The notes under the pieces: model-generated
What the model was told of the DNA's origin: nothing
Database searches by the model: none
What the model saw: the letters and a program-made list of their open reading frames with translations, nothing else
Shown: one piece after another, positions 32,804 through 45,827 of the stretch
Layout: every line of letters begins with the position of its first letter
Position numbering within the stretch: the stretch's first letter is position 1
Assembly (NCBI RefSeq): GCF_050948215.1
Contig: NC_135151.1
Location: forward strand, 11,758,220-11,822,219
Source of the DNA: Halictus rubicundus
Lineage: Eukaryota > Arthropoda > Insecta > Hymenoptera > Halictidae
Reading direction: 5' to 3'
DNA length: 64,000 bases
Made by a program: the position numbers and the translations under genes

Positions 32804-34802
32804 ATTATGATTGCACCAAAATTAATGTAATTATTTTACTTTATTATGCGCCAAGTAAGACAACCAATATTCGATCACACCAACTGTACAGCAGTAATTC
32901 GTGGTTCAAGAGACTTTCAAGCAGAGTGATTTTCGGTCAACAATATAATGAATTGATGGTACACAAGTACCGGAAGTTCCAGAGAGGATGAAATACTTGT
33001 TAAACGTTCACGGGATTATCAAATGCAATCATCTTAATTGATACACCGTTTCATTCCGAGACTTTGACGGTACCAGTATTCTTGAATTTATCTGCTGTAT
33101 ATCCACATAAATTATTGCAATAGTGACGTTACATGCAATATCTGCGTTGTATTTATTACGCTGGTTTGTAAATCATTAATAATAATATTATCATTATTTA
33201 TTAACGAGTAATATTCTCTGCTAATTGCGGAATTGATGAGTCGATTTGGCGCATTAGTTTTCGAACAAATTATGATGCACGTTGCAATGTATGTACACTG
33301 TATGGTTTTTTCAGTTCTAAAAATCACACAATTCTGTAGATTCGTTTATAAAAATTGCAGGGCTGTAATAATTCAAATTTTGTGCGATTTTAATCGCAAA
33401 TGTTGAACAAAAGAAATTCATCGAATAATTCTCTGTAAATAGAACGTTACAGTGAATTTCCATCTTCTATAATTTTTAATGCTCTCATCAAATAATTAGA
33501 ACATTATTGATTGTGTGTGTACTGGAGCCTCTCACGAGTATGTATTTTAAAGGCAACAGAACAAGATGGAGAAAGTCTTAAGAAGACCGGCTTTTCGCGA
33601 GTACTCTAGGCTCGCGTGCCGTTCGCATAGATTTTTTCCTCGGCCATAGACCTCTGGCGATTCTAATAAATTTGCACGATGCACTGGGAACGCCCACTCA
33701 CGAAGTCGTCGGACGCTTTATCGCCGAAGGAGCCTTTCGGAATATTACTTGGTTGTTCGTGTCATTCAATCTCCATAAATTTGGCCGCGGCTAAGGCCGA
33801 GCCTCTGGCGAAAATTTCACGCCTCCGTGACTATCACTATCTACACAGGTCGTAATATAAAAATTAGAATCCTTCTCTTTCTCACCTAAACGTAAACCTT
33901 TCTTCTTCGCCACCCTAATTTTTGGGAAATTTAATTTTGATCGAAAGAGCCACATTTTCAGCTTCAGGAATTATTCTTCCTGCTTCAATTGGAAAAGCTA
34001 AACAATCCTTACAACGATTCTGTAAGAACTTCCAAGTGTATTCTTTCGTAGGATCATAAATATTTAAACATATTTAAACAATGTTTAAAGAGGGTGAGAC
34101 AACTTTAGCAGTTGGCCATAATCTTAACCTAGACTGGAAAGACAAAAATTCCACTCGACTATCTCACAATAAAAATTAATTTATTAGACTTTGTCAAAGA
34201 GTAGTGTCACCCGTATTTGACGAGTGGCGTAATTTTTTATGAATTATTAATCAATTGCTTGGCTCTTGTTTAATCTATGTGGTTGCTGAATTAGTCAATA
34301 CGTTAACATGAAAATTTTCTCAGACATTGTTCAATTTCAGTTCAGCAATTTGTTACGTCCAGAGACTTATTTTCTCAGTGGAGAAGCGAAATGGATTTTT
34401 TCTTTTTGCTAGTATACAATGATCATTTTTATATTCTTCACGGCATACATCTCGAACAGTTATTTATAGCGAAAGATTCCGCGAACAAATTTCCCGTCGT
34501 TCCCCAAACGGTCTCCTGAAAGCGTCCAAATAAACACGTCGTGCACAGAAACGTTCCCGATCGGTGCAGCGTTAACTGGGTCGTGAGAAAAATGAAAAGC
34601 GTTCGTGTCTCTACCTGTACTCACCGATCTTCGGTATGTTCCTGTCATGATTTCCCTCGGTGGAAAACTGAAACATAAAAAGAAGCATAATCACCTTAAC
34701 GATCGCAAGTATCATCTTCAATCGCTTTCGCTTTCTCAAATTCGCCTACTAGCCTCCGGAGTAGCATGATTTGCGCAAAGGATGTAGCCGGTTAAAGAGG
34801 TC
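32804..34802. other. No gene recognised
   Basis: Mostly AT-rich with a CpG-richer part at 33570-33830. Frames under 90 codons. The segment near 34190-34260 has a GTATTTGACGAGTGGCG string that may be a remnant of the TTAA-element family, but it is too weak to call. Confidence 0.4.
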
Positions 34803-35199
34803 AAAAGTGCCCCCAAACCAAATTGAATTTGCAATAGGCCATTCGATGACTTATCCAAAGAAAATACTTTGTGCCAGTTTTCAACCCTATATGTCGACAT
34901 GGGTAGTAATAGGGTGACAAAGAAAATCGGCTTTTTCCGTAATTTCTCTTATCTTCTTCAATTGAAAATTATGAAAAAAATCAGGCATATTTTAGCTATC
35001 AGAACGCACATCTATGAATTTTTTCAGAATTTTTAGATTCGAAACCGAATTTTAAAAAATAAAAAACTTTTTAAATGCCGATCTCTTGTAGAACTTATGA
35101 GATACTAAGTTTATATTTTTACAGTTTTAGCATCTCGTTATGGTTGTTAACATATAATTTTTTCGAATTCTTCAAAGTGGGGGCACATAGTTAAAAAAA
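34803..35199 (+). repeat. Dispersed repeat E, copy 2
   Basis: 34803-34840 carries the end block with GTGCCCCCAAACC. 34934-35199 matches window bases 1-270 closely. The two ends contain AGTGCCCCCA and TGGGGGCACA in inverted orientation. The whole looks like one element of about 400 bp without coding capacity. Confidence 0.7.
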
Positions 35200-35589
35200 T
35201 CAAAAACCGCTGTTTTTTACTTTTTCTATGCCCGTACAAGTACCATGTTTCATATGACTCATATAATTAATTTCTTAGATGGATATTATATCAAATTCTA
35301 AATAATGTGCATGTATTTCCATGGCAGAGTTCTTACCCCTCTGCTGGACTCTGTCATCAGTCTTCGTCGCTGTCATTATTGACTAGAGGCTATATTTCTT
35401 CAGTAGAACAAATTTTGGAGAGAATTTCTACCGGCCTTACAATTTATGGAAGATATCGAGCATGCGATAAGTAATAAATTATCGCAGCTATATGGTAGCA
35501 ACACCCAATGGCGCAATTACCATTTGCCCAGTCACAGTAATAACGTTTGATTCCAGCACAACCTATTTTTAATGTTAATGAACAACGTT
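35200..35589. other. No gene recognised; AT-rich
   Basis: No repeat partner or frame found here. Confidence 0.35.
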
Positions 35590-36147
35590 CATTTTTGGCC
35601 AAAAGCTTTTTATATGATATGGCAGGTGGAAAACTGAAGACGTGTTTTTGTGTATACTCTGAATTCAGTATATTGTGAATAATCTCTGAAAACGTTAAAA
35701 CATTTTTTGGCGATCTGAATCTATCATGGATTTGAAGATTGAAGCTTCCTCTTTATAACGAGTCTAAAAAAAACTGATGGATGATCTTTCTTAGTCGTTT
35801 TATGGAATGAAAATGTGGAGCAAGTTTCAAGCATAGTGTGTACTTTGAATAACTGCATAGTTTGCGGTACGCATTCCAGTAAAAGTTGGATAAGTCGGTC
35901 AAACAAAATCGTACATCAACTTTTAAAGAGTCGTTGGCAAGGAGATGCTTCAATCTCCAAATCTGCGGAAGAATCACTCACGAAAGAAATTTTTGAACGC
36001 TTTTACAAACGTTTAAATTCGTAGGTTTGTCTAGCTACTTTCCTTGTTCGAGGAGAAATTCAGTATTCCACCCGGTACATCATGAGGAAATTGTTTAGGC
36101 GAAAATGAACGATGGGTGACAAAAGTAGAGGCTTCAAGCTTTAAAAT
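35590..36147 (+). repeat. Dispersed repeat F, copy 1 (fold-back type)
   Basis: It shares ATGATATGGCAGGTGGAAAA and following blocks with 55567-56100, ending in AAAGTAGAGGCTTCAAGCTT like the partner. One internal block (around 35795-35832, CGTTTTATGGAATGAAAATG) is inverted relative to the partner (55829-55867), which fits an element built of two long inverted arms. The left boundary is approximate. Confidence 0.65.
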
Positions 36148-37971
36148 GAATCTGCATTTCTGATTGTACGATTTGTTTATCGACGAAATTATCATAATTT
36201 TAATATTCACAATTTTTCGACAATCAGAAATTTAATATTCAAACAACTTTTGGGCTTCTCCACTGTATAAATATATTTTTCCTCTGTTAATGGCCAGCAG
36301 CATTCGATGTACTGTATCGCGAAGGAGCCAAATGGATTGGGCCGAAAGCTTTTAGCATGGGATAGGATTCTGCCGGGTAGGAGAATTTATCGGTTCCTCG
36401 AAGGCGAGAGTGATTCCCCGTAATAAAGTATCGTCGTCGTGGTGTTTCGCGCGAACCAACAAACCCTTGCACAACGATTCAACACTGCACGGGTAGTTTC
36501 TAACTCGTCACGACAGCAACTCTCCGATTTTTGGCCGGAGAGTACTCGATCTTCGCTTTATCCAACAAATTGTTCCGTGGAATTTTTATTCGCGCCAGCC
36601 TGTCGATTGTCGGGTTAACTGATGCATCCTAAAACCCACTAATTAAAAAGTTGCGAAAACCTGATAAGTGCATTGTTTGTTAAAATTCTACTCATTTAAC
36701 GAGCATGAACAAAACTTCATCCAGAAATCTTCACCTATCTGGTTTTCCCATGAAAGTCAATTACTTAATCTATTTGTGTAGACTGTACTAAACACGTTTG
36801 CTAAATCTATTTTAAATAACGATGAACATGAAACGTTAGATAAAATTTGATAGGACACAGTTACAAGTAAAAAATAACAATTACAATAAATAACATTAAT
36901 TACATTTTATTATACTATATATTACGTCGATACATTAAATTTATTCCCATTAAACTTATTCTTTTTGGACGATTTTCTGTACATTCGCCGAAAACACATC
37001 TTGATAATTTCAATAGCAATAGATTAAAAAATTCGTAACGATTCAAGTGCTAATCGCCCCAGTTCGCAAACTCGCGGAAACGTCTCGGCTCCTCTAACGA
37101 AATGCTTCGTTATGCACGGGAATCATTATTTCTCTTTATACCTCGTTAACACGGCACCATCCACGGGAAACATCTCCTCGAGATCTTTCTGGGATCCTTT
37201 CTCGGACCATTCCGGGGCAGCTAACGTTTCCCTGAAAGGATCTCTCCGTTTTCCGAAAGTAAACCAAGTTTATTCGGGCGACTTCGCCCGGGAAATAGCA
37301 AACAGTAAAAAAAGAGAGAGAGAAGAGAAAAAGAATTCAACAGTCGTTCCTCTTGGCACGAAACTCCCCGTAACGAGTGCTCTGTCTCGAAGAAGCAAGA
37401 AGGATCGATGGATCCTCGGGAAGCCTGTCGTTCGATCGACGAATTCTGATTAAATCGCACGTGTAACCTGTTTCGGAAGTCTTCGGACTTGTTCGAGTTT
37501 ATGGTTCTTTCCCGGGATGTAGTAAAGTCGCATCCTTTAGCTAATGATATTTGTGGGGTAGTGTGGGTGCACTGAGTAAATGGGAAAACTTGTTACGTTA
37601 AACAGGCCACGAGGCCAGAATGTGGTGAAGAAGATGTTGTGGACAGTGATTTTTGGATAATTTTTTAAATCGGAAGTGAGGAACACAAGACCATGAAACT
37701 TTGTGGACGCGGTTAAACAATCTTTAGAGAGTATGACAAAATTTGGTGCGTGCAGAAATATTAATTTTTACCGAAGTTATGGTTGTTCGAAGCTTGACAT
37801 CAAGTCGGTTCTATTTTAATCGTCTAACAGAAATAAAATTGAAAAGATTTTTGTGGGTGTAGTTTTATACAAACTAAACGAGAAATCATACTACATAACA
37901 AAAATACCAGCAGCTGGAAGGATCAATTGTCTACTAAAGACAAGTTCGTTCACGTAATTATAAGTCATTAT
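36148..37971. other. No gene recognised; CpG-rich parts
   Basis: 36280-36620 and 37040-37480 are CpG-rich. A 113-codon plus frame at 37112-37453 and a 79-codon minus frame overlap it; neither has a domain. Confidence 0.4.
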
Positions 37972-38163
37972 TACACTGCGGATCTTTATGCAAAATACAA
38001 ATTTTCTACCTGAATTGCAACAGACTGGAGTGAAATAGACATTTATTTTCTTTCTTGATATGTTTAATAGGTTGAAAATAATGTAACAGTATTTTAAAAT
38101 GATTTTACCGTTTTGAAATACGCCTGCCCATTTTTGTCATACATGCACAAAATCCGCAATCTA
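37972..38163 (+). mobile_element. MITE-A copy with perfect 8-bp target duplication
   Basis: It starts TACACTGCGGATCTTTATGC and ends ACAAAATCCGCAATCTA. GTCATTAT flanks both sides (37964-37971 and 38164-38171). At 192 bp it is a full-length family member. Confidence 0.95.
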
Positions 38164-39297
38164 GTCATTATGCATGAACGATTGGAAAAGACAGATCAGA
38201 AGCTCTAGTAGGAATTTGTTTAGCAAAATTCGCAGTGACAAAGGGCGACGACAGGTGTTCAATTCGATCGCGAAGTCCAGCAATCACAATTCCGATTCTC
38301 GCGGCGAATATTTTCGCACTGGCGCGCGCGAGCGAATACAATTTTCGCGCTGTGCAAAACGTCTATCGTGGAGTGCATTTTCACATAGGTTCGACGAGCA
38401 GTGTCCTGAATTTTCCCCGCTCCGACTCAAGTTCCTTCACGCCGAGAACGTGTCTCGAGAACGTGCCGAACTGTCTCTCCCTCTGCTCCTCCCCACCGCC
38501 CTCTCACGCTCCCTTTTCAGATCGTGAAATTTGCGAGAGAGTTTCCCGCGAAAACGATACATCAGAGCTAGTCGCGAGGGTTTGATAAGATATCGAGTAC
38601 GTGGAAAAAATCCCGGATGCGGTGTAGGTATAGTTAGGCGTCCGGTCGTTTCGATGCAAAATAAATGACCCGTGTAAATAGCGAGGCTTGCCCCGTTACT
38701 TGCATCGACGTAGGAAGAATGTTTAAGTATGATGAAGCTTGAGGAAGTTGGTATCTATTTAACGGAATGAAAAGTTTTCGATGAAAGTGCCGCATCGTGG
38801 TTTGTGGGAGTCGATGCTGGCGGTGTGGAAAGACGTTTATTTATTGCGATTGCAATTTATGGTAATGAAGTTGGTGCAGTTGTTAGCGGCTTGGATGGGA
38901 GGTCAAACTGACTATCTATCGTTCGCCGCGACAGATGTTCAAAATCGATACTGGCAACTTTGACAGATGCGTGTTGAATTATCTTGTGAAAGAAATGGGT
39001 TGCAGATAGCTTGTAGGAGACAGATTAATTGTGCAAGCTACTCTTTATAGACTTCAATAGAGAATCTTAAGAAGCGTTTTGTGTTCGAGAACAGAGACGC
39101 TTAATTATTAGAAAGTTCAGCTGATTTCTTTTTTGTTGAGAACAGTGGACTGACTACGAAAGACAATTAGGTGAATATCGACACGAAACTTCAGGTCCAT
39201 TTACAATCTTAGACTCTCAGAAGTAATGACTAGACGTTTATGACAACAACGAGCTGGTACAATTTAAAACAGCAGGAAAGTTGGGAGTACAGTGATT
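38164..39297. other. No gene recognised
   Basis: 38230-38700 is CpG-rich with two overlapping plus frames of about 117 codons that share no domain with anything I know. The rest is AT-rich. Confidence 0.4.
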
Positions 39298-39405
39298 TCT
39301 CTATATATGTCGCCAAGGCCTGGATGATAACACGGGTATGTCTCCTGGACGACACACGACGTTGGCAAGGCCCGTGTTGTTGACATATATCGAGAATTCA
39401 CTGTA
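39298..39405. mobile_element. MITE-B copy, short
   Basis: It begins TACAGTGATTTCTCTATATA and ends ATCGAGAATTCACTGTA with TA at both ends. At 108 bp it lacks the central part seen in the 183-207-bp copies. Confidence 0.85.
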
Positions 39406-40430
39406 TTCAACGATGTCACTATTCTTAGCTTCAGACGCTGAAGGAACTTCAGTATGTCTACTGTTTTGTGGAATTAATAATGATATTAGATATTGTCCTG
39501 GTCCCTCCTCCTGATCCTTTCCCTTTTCTGCCTCGCTTCTCTAGAACCTCTCTCCTGCCACCTTTCCCTAGATCCTCCTCGCCCTTCTTTAGCCCCCTCC
39601 TCTCCGAGCCTTCCATAGATCCTCCACTACCTTCCCTGGATCCCCTCCTTCCTTTCCTATATTCTTCCCTCTTTAGACCTTCCCCTCTTCTTGCAAGGAC
39701 CCCATCTTCCCCTGAATACTCCCTCCTCCTCCCTCCTCTCTAGACCCCTTTAATTCACTTACTAATCATTTTAATCAAATGTGTAATTGAAATACAATAT
39801 AATTAAAATACAGCTCTCCAAATTATAGCTCAGAACTTATGTTTTTCTTTCATACACTTGTTTGCTGTCTATACGGCGTATTTTCTATTCCTCGTCCTCG
39901 TTCATAATACGTATTGCTATTTTACGTAATTTAATTAAAAAGTATTTTATAAATGTACTCCAACTGCAATTACGAATTATATTGTTCTTTAATTGAATGA
40001 AGATCTGAATGATAAATTACAATATGACCGAGTTTCAGTGTAATTCAGTTACTTTCTAATTATAATTACTGTGAGTCTGCGCAACTCTGCCTAAGCCCAT
40101 TCCTTCAATTAAATTCTCACTCTTCTTCCCTAGATCCCTCAACTCCTACATCTCTTTCCAGTCTTCCCCTACGTTCTTACCCTTCCCCAGATCCTTTTCC
40201 TTCCTAGGTTCTCCTCTAGTCTCTTCCCCAGAATTTTCCCTAGATCCTTCCATGGGCCGTTCTTCAGTCACTCAGCCTGGTAACTTTTCTACAAGTCCCA
40301 CTATCAATTCCGATAAAAATCTTAATACCAAGTCGATTCTAGAATTCCCATAATAAAATCCTCGCGATCCAGAATCCTAGTAACTCCGCTGTCGGGGATT
40401 CCCGAGTGTTCCAGTTTACAAGGACATTAC
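39406..40430. other. Pyrimidine-rich stretches with AT-rich spacer
   Basis: 39500-39745 and 40105-40260 are almost pure C/T on the plus strand, with a loose repeat of CCTAGATCC/CCCTCC. A 91-codon Pro/Ser/Leu-rich frame at 39468-39743 is a by-product. Between them the DNA is AT-rich. Confidence 0.6.
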
Positions 40431-40469
40431 GTGGAAGCGATTCCATGTGATTTTTCCTACTGCATGCCG

Positions 40470-40517
<48 letters not shown>

Positions 40518-40988
40518 CTTTCTCTCCCTCGGCAGAAAGGGGAATCGTTTTCTATGCCCGTTAACCGGAGCGTCTCGTCGCGTCGCTTCCGCAGGATTAG
40601 GGACCGATCCCTTTACGCCGCGCCCTCGTTCTCCCCCGAAGACCTTCGAGAGGAAACGACAAGAGCGAGAAGCCAATTCAGCAAGGACGCTTCGAATTCC
40701 GCGCTGTTTACCGGCTCATTGTATTTGTCCGGGGTCCACAGTCGCGGGAAATACGTCCTCGAAGACGAGACTCCGTTTGTATGTACCATTTCCCTGTCTC
40801 TCTGTCCCTTTTTCCTGATCCGGACCAACCCGGAAAGAGACTGAGCGATGCTGGAATCCAAAATTCACAATTATCCAGTCTGCTTAAACGTTTCACGAAA
40901 CACGGCAGCGGTTTGTGTACATCGTCAATGTCGTGCGGAATCGTCAAGCCATGCTTGCAGATACAAGCTTCACGAAAGCTTTTCTAGC
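40431..40988. other. CpG-rich block, no gene recognised
   Basis: A CT microsatellite at its start extends frames of 123 and 137 codons in two plus registers at once, a sign that the frames are accidental. Minus frames also overlap. Confidence 0.4.
40471..40513. repeat. CT microsatellite
   Basis: Uninterrupted (CT)n of about 43 bp ending in CTATCAC. Confidence 0.95.
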
Positions 40989-41171
40989 TACAGTGAATTC
41001 ACGATATAAGTCAACAACACGGGTCTTGACATACCCGAGCCGTATTATGTTTACACTCCTCGTGGTTTACAATCTTCGTCGCCCCTCACGGGGTATACCC
41101 CGCTGTAGTGGGGGTAATTCCGCGACGTGTATCGTCCAGGCATTGGCGACATATATAGAGAAATCACTGTA
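40989..41171. mobile_element. MITE-B copy
   Basis: It starts TACAGTGAATTCACGATATA and ends ATAGAGAAATCACTGTA with TA at each end. The middle includes CCCCTCACGGGGTATACCCC and a following GTAGTGGGG, a GC-rich inverted pair found also at 52307 and 53470. Confidence 0.92.
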
Positions 41172-41528
41172 TATTGTTCAACCTGACGGCTTCATTTATA
41201 AACATTCAAACTTTATCTGAACATCTGGAGAAGCAGGTATTAGTTTATGTAAAAGTTTACCACAGCTTTTTCAGATATATTGTTGAACTTGTACCTCGTA
41301 CACTGTTCAGAAAATTGAGGCATTTGTATCTTGAAAATTAGATTCAATCAGAGTTGACATTCAATTCTGAGAAACATCTTAACTCGTGTGCAATCTATGG
41401 AAAATATGTACGATGTGCAACTGTCCACATTTCTGCAAGGAAAATTATAATGAAAAGCATAGCTCTGATATAAATCGAAATGTTCGGAAGAAGTTGCAAA
41501 ATCTTCATATTTGCGAGACAGTGGTAAA
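41172..41528. other. No gene recognised
   Basis: AT-rich single-copy spacer between two MITEs. Nothing seen. Confidence 0.4.
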
Positions 41529-41886
41529 TACACAAGGTGTCCCAAAAATGTTGTATCTGCTTGAGGAGGGTGATTCCTAAGATGATTTGAAATAACTTTT
41601 TCCTTTACGAATATGTGTTTCCGTGGCTTTGTTTAGGAATTAGTGACGCAAAACACGGACCAATCAGAGCGCGGCTATAGCGGTTGTGTTCCGGTTCGGC
41701 GACAGGTCCCGTTCACATTGGCCGAGCCGGAATCCGTCTGTTGTAGCCGCGCTCTGATTGGTCCGTGTTTTTCGTTAATAACTCCTCAATGAAGCCACGG
41801 AGAACATTTTCGTAAAGGGAAAAGTTATTTCAAACGACCTTATGAATCAGCCTTTTCAAGGAAATACATTTTTGGGAAACCCTGTA
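41529..41886. mobile_element. MITE-C copy 2 (fold-back, TA ends)
   Basis: It has the same architecture as 30378-30692 with a longer centre. The arms include CACGGACCAATCAGAGCGCG and its inverse near 41742-41770. The outer ends read CAAGGTGTCCCAAAAATG and CATTTTTGGGAAACCCTG. TA lies outside each end. The loop is GC-rich (GTTCCGGTTCGGCGACAGGT). Confidence 0.9.
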
Positions 41887-43852
41887 TGTACACAGAGAAT
41901 TTTGTTGGAATATTAACAAATCTGCAAAGATTTCTTTAATATTTTTGTGATAAGTCGTTAATAGTCAAACTGAGTACCACATCATCGTGTAAAATTCGGA
42001 AATTTTTCGACGAACAGCCCGCAGAGTATTCAATGCTCCCCGCATAATCGGTTTTCATTAGGTTCCAGCGAGTTTATTATTTCTCCCCTCGTTAGTGGGT
42101 TCGATAAGCGTGAAAAATGGCCAGGCTGATAGGGAAACACCGGGAAACTATTAAACGGGGATATAAACCGAGCAACCGATTAAGGACTCATCGTTGTTTT
42201 AATTGAGGATGGTTTGCAGCACGGGTGCACGGATTCCCGACCGGGGCTGGGCGTTCCCTTTCCCACCGGTGCGGTGGTATTATCGCGTCGATGATTAATT
42301 AAATACGCGTTTAATAAAGCCTCGGCGACTCGGCCCATCGACATGCGAAATTGTACAAGCGTGTGTGCCGGAAGCCGGTTCAACGCTCGATTATCCTTGA
42401 TTGCGAAAAGGAAGCGAGTACAATTGCGAATTGTAATGGAACACCGCAAACGTCGGAGACTGATAATGGCTCACTCGTTTTCCCTGTGTCACGATTCACG
42501 GGGGGGGGGGGGAACTAGACGACGATCTCTTTCCTAGTCCGATGGACACGTCCGTCGACAAAAAGAGGATTCTCGGCCTTTCCGGAGAGTTATCGGAACG
42601 AACCGATAAGAGGATTTTAACTTTGTGGCTGAACCAGTGTCTGATTCGCTTATCGATTTTGTGGACGATTTTTGGAATTGCCAAGTTTCTTGGAGAACAC
42701 AGCATTTCCATGTAAAATAAAGATTTTGATTAATCCTGTAATTGAATTGTCGCTGCAAACAGAGTCTCAAGAGATTTGTATAAATATTGCTAGCACCTGA
42801 CGTTTTATTTATGTTTGGCTCTGTTGTCTCTACTTTTTAAAATTTGCAGTATGTCTTTGTCCTGGTTTTATGCGCTTTTAAGAGAACGTAAACTTTGAAA
42901 TTCATTTTACATGCCATTCGTAGAGACATGTTACACATTTCTGTGAACGAATGTATGTGAGTCGCTTTATATATTTTATGGATATGATAAACAGTAGATA
43001 AAAGAGGATGACTATTTTTCTTGTTTATGGATTCACGTCCAGAGTTATAAACTCGCATAAACACCCATGTACTTACGCGTATGACAAACAGTACATACAG
43101 GAGGACAATTATTTTTCTTCTTTATGAATTAACACAATTTATTTAGTGTAATTTCAAATTGTGCATCTTTTTCTAAATAATAAATAAATTGTAATAACAC
43201 TTGAATAGTATGTCCTGGGTCCAATTTGACTCGCTACTGCAAATATATCGTCCAGTTACTCATTTCCTGGTGATTAATTTAAATTAAAGCTTCTTTAACC
43301 TGATCCGATAAAAATGTCAATTAATCTACAATTAAATAGTTCTAAAACACGTTTTAAAAAATGTATAAACAACTGTCTATGTGGAGCTAAAAATTTCCAC
43401 CTGGGCATTTATTGAAATCGTCCAGCTGTGGTGTTAAAACTTACTGAATTATGAACTTCATACATTGTGAATTTATTATCTATTGTACTTCAGTTCTACC
43501 GGAGAATTTTTTATCACCGAGATAAATCTGTCTCCCGTTCCGATTTTCGCAGAAAAATCTTCGAATCTGCATACGGATTTACAATTCTACCGATAAGGAC
43601 ATCGCGAGGACGACAAAGGAAGGAAACGGACGGCACCGGGATCGTTCTAAAGAATTTATAGCGTTCAATCGTCCCCCAGCTTGTAACTCGAAGTGTCGAG
43701 CTATCGAGATTTGTGCGCGACTCTTCCCTTTAGGAACGAATAAATTACATTCTCGACGACACCTAGTTCGAATGTTAACATTCTCCAATGGGGAAACTCT
43801 TTTAGTTTGTCGCGTTAGCGGTAAAAGAAACGTTCTCGAATTCTCTCGTGTG
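41887..43852. other. No gene recognised
   Basis: 42000-42620 is CpG-rich with minus and plus frames of 64-89 codons lacking domains. 42720-43460 is AT-rich. 43500-43850 is CpG-rich again. Confidence 0.4.
42500..42512. repeat. G13 homopolymer
   Basis: An uninterrupted run of 13 G after CACGATTCAC. This is unusual against AT-rich surroundings and prone to length error. Confidence 0.9.
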
Positions 43853-44121
43853 TATAAAGGGTGTCCCACCCTGGGACTCGAGCATCTAAAATATCTCGCT
43901 TGTTTTTTATGATGGAAACAATTTTCAGAGAAAACATTAGTTGGTTCAGTGGAGCAAATATTATGATGGGCAAAAAAAATTTGTTCAAAGTTATATTTTT
44001 TGAGATTTCAAGGTCATCGAAGTTTTTTTGAATGGAATAATATATTTTTATTATCGCTATACGATAGCCAAGGTCGAGACGAATCCAACGACCTGTAATA
44101 TTATGACCTTCACGTGACCTT
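43853..44121 (+). repeat. Dispersed repeat D, copy 1
   Basis: From TAAAGGGTGTCCCACC to TTCACGTGACCTTGAG it matches 54411-54668 in the same orientation with high similarity. Shared strings include AAAACATTAGTTGGTTCAG and CGAATCCAACGACCTGT. The first bases resemble the TACAGGGTGTCCC end found on many insect elements. No frame is conserved and no far inverted end is seen, so the class is unknown. Confidence 0.8.
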
Positions 44122-45715
44122 GAGTTTGTTATCACAAACGATTCCACACCATACATTTACACTCCATGAACCCGGGTGTACAACTTGTCGAAGCCATTTC
44201 GGGTTTTCAGTGCACGAAAATCTTCTACGAAAATCCCAAGCTGATCAAAATTTTCACTCGATCAAACAAATAAACTCTGCCGGATTAGAGCAAACAAATC
44301 GAGACGCACGATCGATTCGCGGGAAAAGTCCGCAGAGGAGAAATAATGGCGGACATGCAGTCGCGCTCCATATACTTTGAAAAATACGGGGGTAAATTCG
44401 CTAGTCGACCCGTTCCCGCGACATCGCTCCACTTATTTGTCCGTCTCACGTCTCGGTTTTTGTTCGCTGTCCAACGACTCATAACTTTTTCACCGTTAAT
44501 TGGAACACGGAGCGTATCGGCGAAACAACGGCCGCGAGAAAGGATATCGTTGTCCTTCGGTCCGCTCGTCTCATTGTTTCTTCGTTCCCGGTTCCGTTGT
44601 TATCGGACAGGTTTTCATAAAAGCGAACGGTGTCGATAGATCGAAAGATATCGGACGGAACACGCGAAAACGCGGGCGCCAGAACGTACTTTACGCGTTG
44701 CTGGACCTGTGTACCATTTTTGATGGCCGTTTCGCGTTTGCTGAAATGTACTGGTGCACAGGATAAATATTTCCGTTGGTCGGTGGAATAAAAAAATTGA
44801 CTGTATCTTTATTACTGTTTCTGGTTTCACGATCTGGCGATTTTTCAACGGATATCGATACCGATAAAATTATTTTATCGACTGAAGGCGTTGGTATAGC
44901 GGATGACGTTATGGTAGGCATTCTGTGTTGACAATTAATGGTATAATAATAAAATAGTACTCTCGTTGCAGAAAAAATAAAAAAGTGCTACCAATTACTT
45001 AGAGCGAAAGGTGAATTGACGCACACTGGCAGCTAATTAACAAGCATAGTTTCCGATTTCACAGAATAAAATCCAGACGATTAAGACCATCGATTTTCTA
45101 TCGCCCCAAACTGTTACCTCCTGTATATCTTTCGACAAACCGAGCAAACGCAATTACGCACGATAATTAGCAATCATAGTGACGATGTCGACAACGACGA
45201 CGACGACGTTGACGCCAACGTAATTATTAGTTCCAATGAATGCGAGCTCGGACGTATTTCAATGTTCGTTTCGCTGAGGCTTCGGTTTCAACTCCAGTAA
45301 ACGTCCGTTCCAGTGGCTGTTGAAAACTATAGTATCACCACGGAGAAAGGATTGTTTCCCGCGGACTAGAGTAATGATTGCGCCTCGTTTGCGAACTTTG
45401 TACGAGCAATTGTGAAATATCAGCTTGGCGAATATGCTCGATCGACTGTGCTAACGTAGCCATTAGACCATCGAGATATATGAGTGGTGGTTTGTGGTGT
45501 GTTACCACTTTGGAGAATACAAGAGAATATTTCACAATAAAACCACCGAGCTCGTCAAACTTAAGGTTTTCCGATTTTGTCTTTTAAAATTCGTGGTTAC
45601 AGAAATATTTTCTTGAGACATTTTTCAGTATACTTCTTTGTTTAAGTTACCATAAAAATCCTATAAAATCTAGACATTCCATCATGTAATAATTATAAAG
45701 AAATGTATACGCCAG
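44122..45715. other. No gene recognised; largely CpG-rich
   Basis: 44280-44760 and 45100-45560 are CpG-rich. Several frames of 65-97 codons overlap on both strands with no domain. A GAC trinucleotide run is noted separately. Confidence 0.4.
45181..45216. repeat. GAC-type trinucleotide repeat
   Basis: GACGATGTCGACAACGACGA followed by further GAC units, short and imperfect. Confidence 0.8.
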
Positions 45716-45800
45716 TAGACTGCGGATTATACGCATTTGTGAAAAAATGAGTAAATGAAACACAAAATACAGAAAATATCATTATTTTACGATTTTTAAA
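45716..45800 (-). mobile_element. MITE-A partial copy (left part)
   Basis: It starts TAGACTGCGGATTATACGCA and continues with family interior to TCATTATTTTACGATTTTTA. The right end is absent; a TTAA-element-like sequence and another MITE-A-like piece follow. Confidence 0.65.
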
Positions 45801-45827
45801 AGTCTATGGGCTCTGGTTGAACACTTT

